Source: Porphyromonas circumdentaria (GTDB taxonomy: Bacteria; Bacteroidota; Bacteroidia; Bacteroidales; Porphyromonadaceae). Taken from it: a DNA stretch of 64,000 nucleotides. The translations under genes and the position numbers were made by a program. Position 1 is the stretch's first letter, and the number at the start of each line of letters is the position of its first letter. Shown here piece after piece: positions 21,439-30,692 of the stretch. The notes beneath the pieces are model-generated. The model made no database searches and had not been told where the DNA came from. It saw nothing but the letters and a program-made list of their open reading frames with translations. The stretch covers positions 112,319 through 176,318 of the forward strand of contig NZ_FUXE01000002.1 of NCBI RefSeq assembly GCF_900167105.1. Direction: 5' to 3'.

Positions 21439-21538
21439 TAGACATTATTCTATTGAGAGGGAAGCACTCTCAGAGAGGTCTTTTCTCCTAGGAGCTCCAA
21501 CGATAACCTTAGATGAGATTTTCTGACTTATAATTATG

Positions 21539-21584
21539 AGAGGAGACAGCTTGACAAGTTCAATAGTTGTCTCCTCTGCTTTTA
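21539..21584 (+). terminator. Intrinsic terminator after tkt
   Basis: Perfect 10-bp arms AGAGGAGACA (21539-21548) and TGTCTCCTCT (21568-21577) are followed by GCTTTTATT. Confidence 0.75.
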
Positions 21585-21802
21585 TTAGGAGCATTCCATC
21601 CTACAAATCCTACGTCTACTATTATATTAAGAACCGTTGGTCGGTTGCTCTAAAAGGCTTTCTAAGGCGGATTAGCTTTCGGAAAAAAGTTTAAACAAGC
21701 CACATGTATATGCTTTAAGAAGGCTTATAATAAAGTAATAACTAAGAAAGGACTACTGCTCAGATAATTGTCTTAATCCTCATCTTTGGGACATAGCCAA
21801 GA

Positions 21803-21865
21803 AACCGTTGCATCCTCTTACAAAAAAGAAAATTAATATCCTTTTTGCAAGATGGTACAACGGTT
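21803..21865. repeat. Long imperfect inverted repeat (about 25-bp arms)
   Basis: The left arm begins AACCGTTG (21803) and the right arm ends CAACGGTT (21865). Pairing continues with a few mismatches through CATCCTCTTACAAAAAAG against CTTTTTGCAAGATGGTA, around an AT-rich loop of about 12 bases. It could be a second terminator serving the convergent genes or a small mobile-element relic. No function is shown. Confidence 0.55.
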
Positions 21866-21879
21866 ATTTATGATAATAG

Positions 21880-21912
21880 GCTATAGCACCCTTTGCAAGA
21901 GAGTGCTACAGC
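21880..21912 (-). terminator. Hairpin just downstream of the LRR gene
   Basis: The arms GCTATAGCAC and GTGCTACAGC pair with one mismatch, 14 bp after the minus-strand stop. There is no clear T run, so terminator function is uncertain. Confidence 0.35.
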
Positions 21913-21925
21913 TTCGCGATTGCAT

Positions 21926-24262
21926 TTACTCTACTACCAATCTATGGCAAGAGTTTCCGCTCCTTACCATGTAGATTCCTGCTGGTAAAGTACTTACTTC
22001 CAAACAGCAACCTCCCTCATCATCGGTCAAAGTTTCTGAAAGTAAAACTCCTTCCAACGAGAAGATTTGCACCCTCTCGTTTTCTTCTAACCCTTCAATA
22101 AAAAGAGTATTACGAGCTGGATTGGGATATATAGTAACTTCTTGCGAGGTGATTCTCTCTACGGCGGTAGGTTTTCCTGCATAGTCTATAGAGTTTCCAC
22201 CGTTGCTATCCTTTACTTTCCAATGTTTTTGAGTAGCCAAAAGAACATCTTTATCGGTACATACATTATTCTCTTTCTCTGCTTTTAGGTCTACGACAAC
22301 GAGTAACCCAGTGGCACCCTCCTCTCTCAAGGGCAAAGACTCGACTAGTGAGGTCATAGCCTTTTCCTTGATTTCATTTCCCTGAATAAATACCTTGGCA
22401 ATGGAAGGACAAGAAGAAAAGTTGAGTTGTGTCAGTGCATTGTTTTCTCCCCTGAACCCTACCAAATGAGAAGAGGATGATAAATCAAGTGTTTTAATAG
22501 CATTGTCATTACAAACCAAACGTAAAAGGGCAGGCGTTTGCAAGAGATTCAACGCTTCAAGATGGTTAGTTGAACAATGCAAATCGTTCAAAGAAGTATT
22601 CTTTTGCAAAGTCAAAAGTTCCAATTTATTATTGGAAACATCGACAAAAGAGAGTAGCTCCAAAGAAGATAGGTCAAGCTCTTTGAAGTTATTCTGGTAT
22701 GCGTATAGCTTGGTTAATTTAGGGTTTTGAGAAAGATCTAACTCTGTAAGCTGATTTTGCGCACAATTTACGACACTCAACAAAGGAAATTCTTTGAGTG
22801 AAAGTTCCGACAAACCATTGCCTAAACAGTAGAGGATTTCTAAGTATTCATTATCCTTTAGACTCAAGCTGGAGAGTTTATTGTTACTACAATAGAGGGA
22901 ACGAAGAGCTGTACACTGCTCTAACTTTAATTCTTCTATTTGGTTTTCAGAGCAATACAATTCACTAAGGAGTTCTATTCCCTCGAGAGGTAAAGTCTTT
23001 AGCTTGTTGTTATTACAGGTCAGCTTTACAAGAGCCGAGCAGCCTTTTACATTTAATTGCTCCAATTGATTTTGATAACAAGTTAGTTCCCTTAGTTGAG
23101 TGTGATTAGAAAGATCTAATGATGTTAGTTTATTACCATCGCAATTAAGGTATTCCAAGTTAGTAGCCATGCTTAAGTCCAATACCGAAATAGCATTGTT
23201 TTCGATGATTAGGGTCTTTAGAGCAGAGGCATCTGTACCGAAATCAATCGAGGAAATTTTGTTTTCGGCGCACTTTACAGCACTATACTTACCATATAAT
23301 GCAAGAGAAGAGGAGGTTCTGGGTATTTCCATTAAAGTCTCAAAGAGCTTTAACTCCTCTCCCTTCTGATAGCTACCATCATTATTTAGATCTATCCAAC
23401 AGGTATTCCTATGTTCCTCTTCAATATTCAAGCTAATAATCCACTTACCAGTGGTTTCAGATGAATGTAGTATCACTTTAGGATCTTGTGCTACATAGTT
23501 GTTATCATTAGGATCGGGAGTTCCCGTATAAGGATTTTCTCCCTCATCTTTGCCATCTTTCCAGTCAAATACAGCCCAGTTCTTAGCCTCTAATTCTGCT
23601 ACCTGTTTTTTGGTTACAATGTTTTCCAACTCTGGTCCTATTACGCTATTAATAATATGTATTTTCCCCGCCCGATCTTGTCCAGTACGATCGACCAAAG
23701 AACGTACTAAACGCCACATATTCTCTCCCTGAATATGGTTTGTATAGCAAGAAAGACGACGTAATTTTTTATTGGCCGAGCAATCCAATACCTCAATGCG
23801 ATTGTTTTGGCAAATCAGATTGTACAACTTGCCATTACGTGAGAGATCCAGAGTGGTGAGTTTGTTGTTGCCTACTTGCAAGTCTTCCAAAGCATCATTA
23901 TTCGTCACATCCAATGTTGTAAGATAGTTGAACGAAGCAGAGAGCATCGTTACTCTTCCGTAGATAGTTATTGTCTGACTTGTTACAGGGCTACTGTTGT
24001 TGTATAGGCTAAAGTCATACGCCTCTCCCTCTTCATACGTGGCATTATTATTCCAATCAATCCAAACAGAAGATTGGTCTGCCTCCTTAGCCTTAAGTCG
24101 GATAGACCACTCCAAAGTAGTATCCTCTCGAGTTAATACCATCTTATTTTGCGCTGTGGTATACTCAGATTGCGCTTGGGCAGTAATAGGAATTGATAAT
24201 GTTAACAATAGAGGCAAAGCCAATAGATTGCGCATTTTACATGCAAATACAAGTTTTCTCAT
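21926..24262 (-). CDS. Leucine-rich-repeat surface protein with type IX secretion signal
   Basis: Exported protein of 778 residues; ATG at 24262 is preferred over an in-frame TTG six codons upstream because it opens directly into a signal peptide (LLALPLLLTLSIPITAQAQ). Two similar beta modules with acidic, calcium-like loops (WIDWNNNATYEEGEAYDF and WIDLNNDGSYQKGEELKLF) each precede blocks of repeats of the form LxxLxCxxNxLxxLDLSxN; the larger block spans roughly residues 335-650. The C-terminal about 75 residues (YPNPARNTLFIEG, then AGIYMVRSGN) are a type A T9SS sorting domain. Likely adhesion or host-protein binding. It lies downstream of another LRR gene but after that gene's terminator, so it has its own transcript. 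Confidence 0.88.
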   Translation of the reverse strand: MRKLVFACKMRNLLALPLLLTLSIPITAQAQSEYTTAQNKMVLTREDTTLEWSIRLKAKEADQSSVWIDWNNNATYEEGEAYDFSLYNNSSPVTSQTITIYGRVTMLSASFNYLTTLDVTNNDALEDLQVGNNKLTTLDLSRNGKLYNLICQNNRIEVLDCSANKKLRRLSCYTNHIQGENMWRLVRSLVDRTGQDRAGKIHIINSVIGPELENIVTKKQVAELEAKNWAVFDWKDGKDEGENPYTGTPDPNDNNYVAQDPKVILHSSETTGKWIISLNIEEEHRNTCWIDLNNDGSYQKGEELKLFETLMEIPRTSSSLALYGKYSAVKCAENKISSIDFGTDASALKTLIIENNAISVLDLSMATNLEYLNCDGNKLTSLDLSNHTQLRELTCYQNQLEQLNVKGCSALVKLTCNNNKLKTLPLEGIELLSELYCSENQIEELKLEQCTALRSLYCSNNKLSSLSLKDNEYLEILYCLGNGLSELSLKEFPLLSVVNCAQNQLTELDLSQNPKLTKLYAYQNNFKELDLSSLELLSFVDVSNNKLELLTLQKNTSLNDLHCSTNHLEALNLLQTPALLRLVCNDNAIKTLDLSSSSHLVGFRGENNALTQLNFSSCPSIAKVFIQGNEIKEKAMTSLVESLPLREEGATGLLVVVDLKAEKENNVCTDKDVLLATQKHWKVKDSNGGNSIDYAGKPTAVERITSQEVTIYPNPARNTLFIEGLEENERVQIFSLEGVLLSETLTDDEGGCCLEVSTLPAGIYMVRSGNSCHRLVVE

Positions 24263-24392
24263 AGTATAGATTTTTTTCAAAAATTAGACGTGCCATAAAA
24301 TTAGCAAAAACCACTAAATAAACACGCTGAGTAAGTTATACGACCTAATTAAATCGCTTGTTGAAAGGCGTATTCGAGATAAGAGAGAGATT

Positions 24393-24436
24393 ATAAAAAC
24401 CGCAGGATCTATACAATTGGAGTATAGAATCCTGCA
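24393..24436 (-). terminator. Intrinsic terminator after the BspA-like gene
   Basis: On the minus strand, GCAGGATTCTATAC and GTATAGATCCTGC form a near-perfect stem with a 7-base loop, followed by GGTTTTTAT. It separates the two LRR genes. Confidence 0.8.
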
Positions 24437-24510
24437 GATTATTAGAGAAAGGCAAATCAGTTCAGTGCTGCATTAAAAAGCGCAAAAGAACTGAACAAGA
24501 AAGCTCTTTC

Positions 24511-27500
24511 TTAGAGAATAACTTTTCTTATCTCTTTTTTATCTCCTTGTACTACTACAACTACATATTGTCCATGAGCAAGAGAGATAGAAGTTTCTTC
24601 CTGTATGCTCATACGCTTGATAGCTTCACCAGCCATGTTGTAAACAGTAATAAAAGAAGGAGTAAGGGTAGTTATAGTAAGAATACCATTTTGAGTAGAG
24701 AATTTAACTGCAAGAGTATCTATTTCTTCTACCGAAAGATCTTCTTCCTCTACAATATTCTTGAAAGCCTTCCATCCAGCAGCTTTTGCATAGACTTCTT
24801 TTGTGCCGATAGGTACGTGCAATACAGCAACATCTATATCGGCAATATCAGAAAAAGCTAAGTCGTCGAGAATAGGAGGAACCATACCATAAGAAAAGAC
24901 TTGAGCAAGAGATTGGCATCCTCTGAAAGCATTGGCTCCTATCTGCACCTTCTTAGGTACATTGAGAGAAACTATTGCCGTTCCCTGTAGAGCCTGCTCC
25001 CCTATGTAGGTAACTCCCTCGCCAGGTAGTTCAAAACTTGCCAGTTTGAAACATCCTTTAAAGCTAAAGTCTCCGATACGTTTAAGATTATTGCAGTGAT
25101 CTATCTTTAATTCTACCAAGTTAGCAGCTCCATTGAAAGCATAGTCAGCTACTTCTTCAAGTGCCTGTGGAAGTTGTAATTTCTGAGGGAAGAAATTGAA
25201 TGCACAGGCATACTTCTCGATTTTCTTGATATCATCGGGAAGCTGAATCAGCTCTACTTTCTGCCCAGGTTCTATAAATGATGGGTAGTGTATCAGAGCT
25301 TTATCGACTTTGCGAATAAGCATTCCGTCTATAGTTTCAAAGAAATCATTAGCTCCCTCAATCTTCTTAACAGGCATAGCAAATGTAAAGGCTCCCATAC
25401 GCACCTTTTCCACGCTCTTGGGAAGAGTAAAAACTTCTTTGGGATAGGCGGTTGCTATCTGTACAAGCTCTTTGCCATCCTTTGTGTATACGGCATTGTC
25501 TACAGAGGTAAAGTGCTTATTGTTAGTATCGACGGAAAGTTTCTTTAGGCTGCCGCAGAACATAAAAGGAAGTTCTCCTATAGTTTCCACTCCAGCAGAG
25601 ATGGTTAGACCAACTAAATTGGCTCCTTTGAAAGCAAAGTCAGCGATATGTTTTACATTATCAGGTATCACAACTTCTCCTACCGCATCCCATTTTATCA
25701 AAGTATTACCCTCTATGACAGGTTGATGGTCAGGGTCTTCATGATTGTCTTGACGGCACACTAAAAACACCTCAAGGTCTGCTATTACATTATTGACCCT
25801 AAGTTCTTTTTCAGTGGAGGTTTGTTCTTCGGTGTTAATTATCCAGGTACCCACTTTATAGCCTGGATTGGGTTCTGCTACGAAGATGAGGTTCTTTCCT
25901 CTGGGTATAGCCTCTCCGTCTACTATGGCAGTTCCATCTTCCATCTTCGCTGTAAGTTTTCCATTGCCACTTAACTCTCTGTATTTAACAACCACAGAGC
26001 CACTCATACGTTCAAAGCTAACATAGAAATCGAGGGGCTTAGTTGGCGTTACGGTCCAAGTAGTCTTGCCTTTAAGAGCTGGATCAGCCACATACTGTCC
26101 ATCGCTATTTTCAAACAACCAGTCTGTAACTTCGTATCCTTTTTGAGGGGTAGCCGTAAATGTTACCGATTTGCCATTTGGAACCAAATCGCTCGAATTA
26201 AAAGGTTTTCCATCCATTACGGCTGTGACAGTGCCTGCCATCGTATTGGCCGATTTGAAGAAAATTCTATTCCCCTCGGGCAATTTATTACAGTGCGCTA
26301 CGATAGTTAGATCTTTATCCACAGAAGATATTTCAAGAATTTGAGGTTTACCCTCACTTCCAGGCAACCTCTCTCCATTAACGATCCAATGAGAAAACTC
26401 GTAGTTTACGAAGTCGTAACGACACTCCAGCTTGAGCAAACTACCTTCGCCCACTTGGTCGCCATTGTTTACATTTACGGGGCCCGCAATCCATGCCTCA
26501 ATAAAACCTGCCTCGACAGGATTAACACTGAAATTAACAGTATACTTTGTCAGTTCTCCCTCGGGTGCTCCTATCTTAATAGTAGCACGAGTGTAGTGCT
26601 TAGCTAAAGCGTTTTTTACTGTTTCGTTAGCTACATAGATTGTCAATGCTGCAATATCACTGGGACCACTAATGTTATTACTGCCAAAAGAGGTAAAGTT
26701 TTCACTCTCATGAATATCAACAAGTTTAATACCTCCTATTTGTCCAAAAGAAAAGAATCCGACACTCTCCAATTTAGGCAGATAAACACTCTCTAAAGCA
26801 TCGGCAGATGCAAAAGAATTTTCGCCAATTACTTTAACAGATTTTCCCGTAATTATTTTGAGCGTCTTCACGTTTTGGGCAGCCCCTTCGGCTACTTCGG
26901 TAGTTTCTGAGGGTAAGGTAATTTTCTCATAACCAGGTAGTAGGATAAGTGCGGTGGTTTTATCTTTTGTTAGAACTGCCCCACTTAAAACAAGGTATTG
27001 AGCCTGTGGATTTGTAATCTTAAACTCCTTGATATTAGGACAATTACTAAAGGGATTTTTGGCAATCGTCTTTAACTCCCCTCCTAAAACCACACTTTCC
27101 AGAGAAGAGCAACTAAAGAAACTATTTTTGCCTAACACCTTAATTGATGGGAGCTCCAATGTTTTGAGGGCTTGATTATCGCACGAAGCAAAAGCCTCTT
27201 CGCCAATTTCCTCGACATGGGGCATCTTTACAGATTTAATACCCCTACATTCCTTGAAAGCTTCCTTGCCAATTTTCTTAACGTTGTTGAAGTCAACAGA
27301 GGTAATCTCGTTATTGGACGAGCGGAATGCACCAGGATTATTGTATCCTTCCCAATCATCATCGTCTCCCCAACCTCCGCCACTTTCAAAAAAGCAATTT
27401 GGAGCAATTTCAACCACTTCGTCTGGCATCTTGATATCACCTGTGGCCATAGGCCAGCTCACAAGCACTCCGTTTTGAATAGTCTGTGCTTTGAGTCCTA

Positions 27501-27549
27501 AAGGAAGCAGTATCAAAGCAAACAGGATGAAAAGAGCATTTTTTTTCAT
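24511..27549 (-). CDS. BspA-type leucine-rich-repeat protein with InlB-B-like modules
   Basis: Secreted protein of 1012 residues. The signal peptide is residues 1-21 (LFILFALILLPLGLKAQ). BspA/LRR_5 repeats occupy about 30-310 (IKKIGKEAFKECRGIKSV-type units). Three divergent InlB-B-repeat-like modules follow at about 335-610 (YEFSHWIVNG, YEVTDWLFEN, YKVGTWIINT), then a second LRR_5 block at about 615-915. The last 65 residues (FITVYNMAGEAIKRM, then GQYVVVVVQGDKKEIRKVIL) resemble a T9SS C-terminal domain. Such proteins usually mediate binding to host proteins or other bacteria. It is transcribed alone: a terminator follows, and a promoter candidate with a leader of about 255 nt precedes it. Confidence 0.88.
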   Translation of the reverse strand: MKKNALFILFALILLPLGLKAQTIQNGVLVSWPMATGDIKMPDEVVEIAPNCFFESGGGWGDDDDWEGYNNPGAFRSSNNEITSVDFNNVKKIGKEAFKECRGIKSVKMPHVEEIGEEAFASCDNQALKTLELPSIKVLGKNSFFSCSSLESVVLGGELKTIAKNPFSNCPNIKEFKITNPQAQYLVLSGAVLTKDKTTALILLPGYEKITLPSETTEVAEGAAQNVKTLKIITGKSVKVIGENSFASADALESVYLPKLESVGFFSFGQIGGIKLVDIHESENFTSFGSNNISGPSDIAALTIYVANETVKNALAKHYTRATIKIGAPEGELTKYTVNFSVNPVEAGFIEAWIAGPVNVNNGDQVGEGSLLKLECRYDFVNYEFSHWIVNGERLPGSEGKPQILEISSVDKDLTIVAHCNKLPEGNRIFFKSANTMAGTVTAVMDGKPFNSSDLVPNGKSVTFTATPQKGYEVTDWLFENSDGQYVADPALKGKTTWTVTPTKPLDFYVSFERMSGSVVVKYRELSGNGKLTAKMEDGTAIVDGEAIPRGKNLIFVAEPNPGYKVGTWIINTEEQTSTEKELRVNNVIADLEVFLVCRQDNHEDPDHQPVIEGNTLIKWDAVGEVVIPDNVKHIADFAFKGANLVGLTISAGVETIGELPFMFCGSLKKLSVDTNNKHFTSVDNAVYTKDGKELVQIATAYPKEVFTLPKSVEKVRMGAFTFAMPVKKIEGANDFFETIDGMLIRKVDKALIHYPSFIEPGQKVELIQLPDDIKKIEKYACAFNFFPQKLQLPQALEEVADYAFNGAANLVELKIDHCNNLKRIGDFSFKGCFKLASFELPGEGVTYIGEQALQGTAIVSLNVPKKVQIGANAFRGCQSLAQVFSYGMVPPILDDLAFSDIADIDVAVLHVPIGTKEVYAKAAGWKAFKNIVEEEDLSVEEIDTLAVKFSTQNGILTITTLTPSFITVYNMAGEAIKRMSIQEETSISLAHGQYVVVVVQGDKKEIRKVIL

Positions 27550-27810
27550 GAACTAATTAATTAAAATATAAACTCTACTTTGCCGCTACAATCATCCTAT
27601 CATGGCGTGTAGCTGGCCTATCACTCTTTTTATGTCACGAATAGGTGGTCTTAATCTACCGAATGGAGTTTTTCTTTTGTCTGCTTTCCTCGGATGGATT
27701 AGATACGTAAAACAACTATTGCGTTACAAGGCTCTTAAAAATAGGATGCAGGCTAAGGAAGCTACTGAGTGTTTTCATTGGCCTTTAGTTTCTAAATATA
27801 GTGCCGTTGG

Positions 27811-27841
27811 CAAAAGTAGGAATAGATTTCTAATATCACAA
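27811..27841 (-). promoter_or_regulatory. Candidate promoter for the BspA-like gene
   Basis: The minus strand reads TTG, 20 bases, then TACTTTTG (TAnnTTTG). It would give a leader of about 255 nt before the ATG at 27549. The spacing is right for Bacteroidetes, but the distance is long. Confidence 0.4.
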
Positions 27842-27927
27842 GAAATAGGTATGAAAGATGCTCTTTTATTTTGGGAGAGATGACTGTAAATGCTCCTTAT
27901 AAAATATCTGACAAGGTTTCTATACCT

Positions 27928-27975
27928 ATAAAAAAACATCGGCTGTAAATAATGGGGAATATTACAACCGATGTT
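27928..27975 (-). terminator. Intrinsic terminator after the PepSY-like pair
   Basis: On the minus strand AACATCGGTTGTAA pairs with TTTACAGCCGATGTT, followed by a run of seven T. Confidence 0.8.
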
Positions 27976-28060
27976 AGATAAGCTTCAGAGATACTATTTG
28001 ACGAATACTCTCTCCTTTTTCTTATGTGATTAGCAAGATTTTCTTGCCGAGTGGATGAGG

Positions 28061-28969
28061 TTAATCTCTTTGCCTTTTGATGAGTTCTCCTGTGTGAGAA
28101 AATTTCAATTCGTAATTTCCTGCTTCTACTTCGTAGTGATTTCTTTCGAGTTTAGCAGAAGAAATAAAATCTATCAATCGTTCATTGACGAGGTACGAAA
28201 CGGCTACAGAAGGCAAAAACGCCTCCAGAGCACTTTTGGGTATGAATACTCGCCCATCTTCATCACCTTCAATTTCTACGAGAGTAGCAGGCTCTCTGTA
28301 CTCCAGTTTATATCCTTCGTTGTAGCTCTTTTGAATGTAGAATTTATGATGTATCGTACCATCTTCTCTCTCTTTGTTGGCGTAAAGAATCTTATACCCA
28401 GGAAAATGTGCTTCTGTAAATTTCAAAGCAGCTTCTACCGTAGTGCTTTCGGATGCCATGGATGGGCTTTCAGGCTCCTTATTACTAATGAGCTTGCCCA
28501 TTTTATCAAAGTAGAACTTCTTGTTGTCTGTAGTTTCTACCTTAAAGCCATAGGATTTACGCTCAATTTCTTCAACTCTAAGGCGATTTGCTTTGATATA
28601 TTCTACGATTTTCGCGGGAAAGTGGAGCAAACTCTCAATAGTCTCATAAGGGATCTCGCCAATTTCTGCTTCAACATCTGTCCAAAGACCATTAATATCA
28701 AACTCAATCTCAATAGAAGAGGCTACCGCTCTCATAGAGGCAATCAACCGAGATTCGTAAAGAGAGCCTCTATCTGTTGCCCTGGAAAATTTTGTAGAAG
28801 AAGCCACCGTATATCCCTTTATGGCATTCAACGTAGCTTTTGCCTCTGTGGGCAACTGATCGGTAGTGACAGAAACAGTAGGGATAGAACTTGCATCTAC
28901 CCCTTTTTTCGAACAACCCGCCCAAGCGAGCCCCCCCAATGAGAGGGCTAAAAATAAAAGTTTTTTCAT
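28061..28969 (-). CDS. PepSY-like lipoprotein
   Basis: A 302-residue predicted lipoprotein: the signal peptide ends in the lipobox AWAGC (Cys19). The body contains repeated PepSY-like units, each with a helix ending in a hydrophobic motif (for example TIESLLHFPAKIVEYIK), then strands of the form YGFKVETTDNKKFYFDKMGKL and YELKFSHTGELI. These match the Bacteroidetes PepSY-like/beta-lactamase-inhibitor-like family, about two or three units here. Molecular function is unknown; relatives are periplasmic. It follows the smaller PepSY-like gene by 25 bp, and a terminator follows it, so the two form an operon. Confidence 0.75.
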   Translation of the reverse strand: MKKLLFLALSLGGLAWAGCSKKGVDASSIPTVSVTTDQLPTEAKATLNAIKGYTVASSTKFSRATDRGSLYESRLIASMRAVASSIEIEFDINGLWTDVEAEIGEIPYETIESLLHFPAKIVEYIKANRLRVEEIERKSYGFKVETTDNKKFYFDKMGKLISNKEPESPSMASESTTVEAALKFTEAHFPGYKILYANKEREDGTIHHKFYIQKSYNEGYKLEYREPATLVEIEGDEDGRVFIPKSALEAFLPSVAVSYLVNERLIDFISSAKLERNHYEVEAGNYELKFSHTGELIKRQRD

Positions 28970-28994
28970 GGTATCTTAGAGTTACACGGCTAAA

Positions 28995-29447
28995 TTAGTC
29001 GTCTATACCCACAAAAGCGAGCTTAGAGTTGAACTTAAGTTCTACTCCGTTAGAGAGTTCTACTTGGTACCCCCCTCTATCACGTTTTTCGATTTGTTTG
29101 ATGGTAGTTCCAGGAAAATGCTTAACTACGTAGGTAGAAATAGCCTTAGGAATAATCTGGTTAGGTACCACACTTCCACGTTCAACCTCTACATCTTTCC
29201 AAACGCCTTTTCTGTCAAACTCCATACGAGTACCGTCTACCAATAGTACCTCATAGGTCTTTCCGATCAAGTCGTTGTCTACAGTAACAAGAGAGACCTG
29301 AGCAGAGAAATGTTGCTTTACAAACTGCTGAGCCACTTTTGGGAGCTGAGCAAAACTAATAGGTTTATCGTCTGCTTTGAGGATAGATGGTAAAACGACT
29401 AAGCTCACGAGAGCGAAAAGCATTAAAACAATCTTCTTCATTTTCAT
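28995..29447 (-). CDS. Small exported PepSY-like protein
   Basis: 150 residues: a signal peptide (IVLMLFALVSLVVLPSILKADD, cleaved near residue 26) then two PepSY-like units. Each unit has a helix after a Pro-containing start (FAQLPKVAQQFVKQHF; IIPKAISTYVVKHFPG) followed by strands (YEVLLVDGTRMEFDRKGVW; YQVELSNGVELKFNSK). Proteins of this type are common in Bacteroidales and are periplasmic with unknown ligand. It is first of a two-gene operon with the lipoprotein at 28061. Confidence 0.78.
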   Translation of the reverse strand: MKMKKIVLMLFALVSLVVLPSILKADDKPISFAQLPKVAQQFVKQHFSAQVSLVTVDNDLIGKTYEVLLVDGTRMEFDRKGVWKDVEVERGSVVPNQIIPKAISTYVVKHFPGTTIKQIEKRDRGGYQVELSNGVELKFNSKLAFVGIDD

Positions 29448-29895
29448 TCTACTTTTTAGTTTATACTTAATAATAAGGGCGTTCTATTTGCCTTTATTTA
29501 TACGCAAAACAAATAAGAAAGAAATAGGTTCATTTTCAGGGAAAACAAAGCTTTCTTTTACTTTACCCCCTTTGACGACGGGGCAAATTTATTTTTCTCA
29601 TCTTTTTCCCTTCTATTTTTGAAAGTATCATGTTTTTTGTTGTAGCTGGATTGTACAAATCGGGAAAATAAAAGATTTCCTCTTTAGGAGATACTCCATT
29701 CATGGCAGAGTGATGGCTCCCTTTGTATATGGAGCGCATAGCTCAAAGGAAGCCTTCAACTCTACGATAATTCTTTTTGCTCCTTTTGAAAGGCGTTGGC
29801 CGCATGAAAGATAGCCCTACCCATCAATGCTTTCTTATCTTTTTGATTAAGAAGCAGGAACTTACACATACCTCTCGGACGCTACGGATTCTTAC
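29448..29895. other. Intergenic region between PepSY-like operon and sigma factor
   Basis: No gene seen. It contains a promoter candidate at 29584-29591 and an inverted repeat at 29715-29754 (GGCTCCCTTTG against CAAAGGAAGCC with an inner GAGC/GCTC stem) without a T run. Confidence 0.5.
29584..29591 (-). promoter_or_regulatory. Candidate -7 box for the PepSY-like operon
   Basis: The minus strand reads TAAATTTG, matching TAnnTTTG; the start would be near 29577 with a leader of about 130 nt. No clear -33 element. Confidence 0.35.
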
Positions 29896-30486
29896 TTATA
29901 CTGTAGCCTGTTGCCTTTGGGCTATTTTTCTCAAATTGATAAGTGCATAGCGCATACGCCCCAAGGCAGTATTTATACTTACCCCCGTATAATCTGCAAT
30001 CTCCTTAAAACTCATCTCTTGAGAGAAGCGAAGTATCAGTACTTCTCGTTGCAGCTTAGGTAGTTGAGCTACCCACTCCCGCACCTCTTTGCGAGTATTG
30101 TTGGCGATTAGCAGCTCCTCCACATTAGGCGAACTACAAGGGACACGCTCAATAAAATCCTCGCGATACGCATCGTTAGATATAGAAATTGTTTTCTGGG
30201 CTTTTGTACGACGAAAGTAGTCTATCACGGCGTTGTGTGCTATACGCATAAGCCACGAACGGAACTTACCTTGCATCTGGTAACGCCCTTCGCGAACCGT
30301 ATTGATAACCTTTATGAAAACCTCTTGGAAAATGTCGTTGGCATCGTCCCAATCGGATACCGAAAGGCGTATATAAGATAGTACTTCAGAGTCGTAACGC
30401 TCTATTAAACAGTCAAATGCTTCTTTGCAACCAGCCGCGAACGAAGATATCAACTCATCGTCCGATCTTAATTTGAAATCAACCAT
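29896..30486 (-). CDS. ECF-subfamily RNA polymerase sigma factor
   Basis: 196 residues from ATG at 30486; an in-frame TTG seven codons upstream is less likely. Region 2 is visible at about residues 16-85 (DCLIERYDSEVLSYIR, DANDIFQEVFIKVINTV, FRSWLMRIAHNAVIDYFRR) and region 4 at about 133-185 (LPKLQREVLILRFSQEMSFKEIADYTGVS as helix-turn-helix). No anti-sigma gene is adjacent in the window, so the inducing signal is unknown. It is divergent from murD and upstream of, but 448 bp away from, the PepSY-like operon. Confidence 0.9.
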   Translation of the reverse strand: MVDFKLRSDDELISSFAAGCKEAFDCLIERYDSEVLSYIRLSVSDWDDANDIFQEVFIKVINTVREGRYQMQGKFRSWLMRIAHNAVIDYFRRTKAQKTISISNDAYREDFIERVPCSSPNVEELLIANNTRKEVREWVAQLPKLQREVLILRFSQEMSFKEIADYTGVSINTALGRMRYALINLRKIAQRQQATV

Positions 30487-30561
30487 ATTGCTATTATCTT
30501 CAATCAAGTAGCAATGTTTCGATAGGCAATTCTGTTTAGAGTGTTACAATTATTATTGTTG

Positions 30562-30569
30562 CAAAGAAA
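30562..30569 (-). promoter_or_regulatory. Candidate -7 box for the sigma factor gene
   Basis: The minus strand reads TTTCTTTG, 7 of 8 with TAnnTTTG counting free positions; it lies about 76 bp before the ATG. Confidence 0.3.
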
Positions 30570-30692
30570 AGTAAAAAAAGTATTTCTTGCAAATCCGACA
30601 CATATCAAGCTCTCTTAGCAGGTTCTTGATTAATCCCCGCCCTCCAAAGAAAAATCCATTTCCCCGCATCAAAAAGTTTGAAAGAATCGAGG

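Larger units (their letters stand above)
21439..21925. other. Convergent intergenic region tkt / LRR protein
   Basis: There is no gene in this 487-bp stretch. It contains the tkt terminator (21539-21584), a long imperfect inverted repeat (21803-21865) and a shorter hairpin close to the LRR gene stop (21880-21912). Confidence 0.6.
27550..28060. other. Intergenic region between BspA-like gene and PepSY-like lipoprotein gene
   Basis: No supported gene. It holds the BspA-gene leader and promoter candidate and the terminator at 27928-27975. A 93-codon plus-strand frame at 27602-27883 has no signal peptide, domain or promoter and opposes the leader. Confidence 0.55.

Noticed and set aside
27602..27883. 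93-codon plus-strand frame in an intergenic region
   Set aside because: No promoter, signal or recognisable motif, and it overlaps the candidate leader of the BspA-like gene on the other strand.
28055..28942. 295-codon plus-strand open frame
   Set aside because: It lies fully antisense to the PepSY-like lipoprotein gene, which has a lipobox, family motifs, an operon partner and a terminator; the opposite frame shows no domain.
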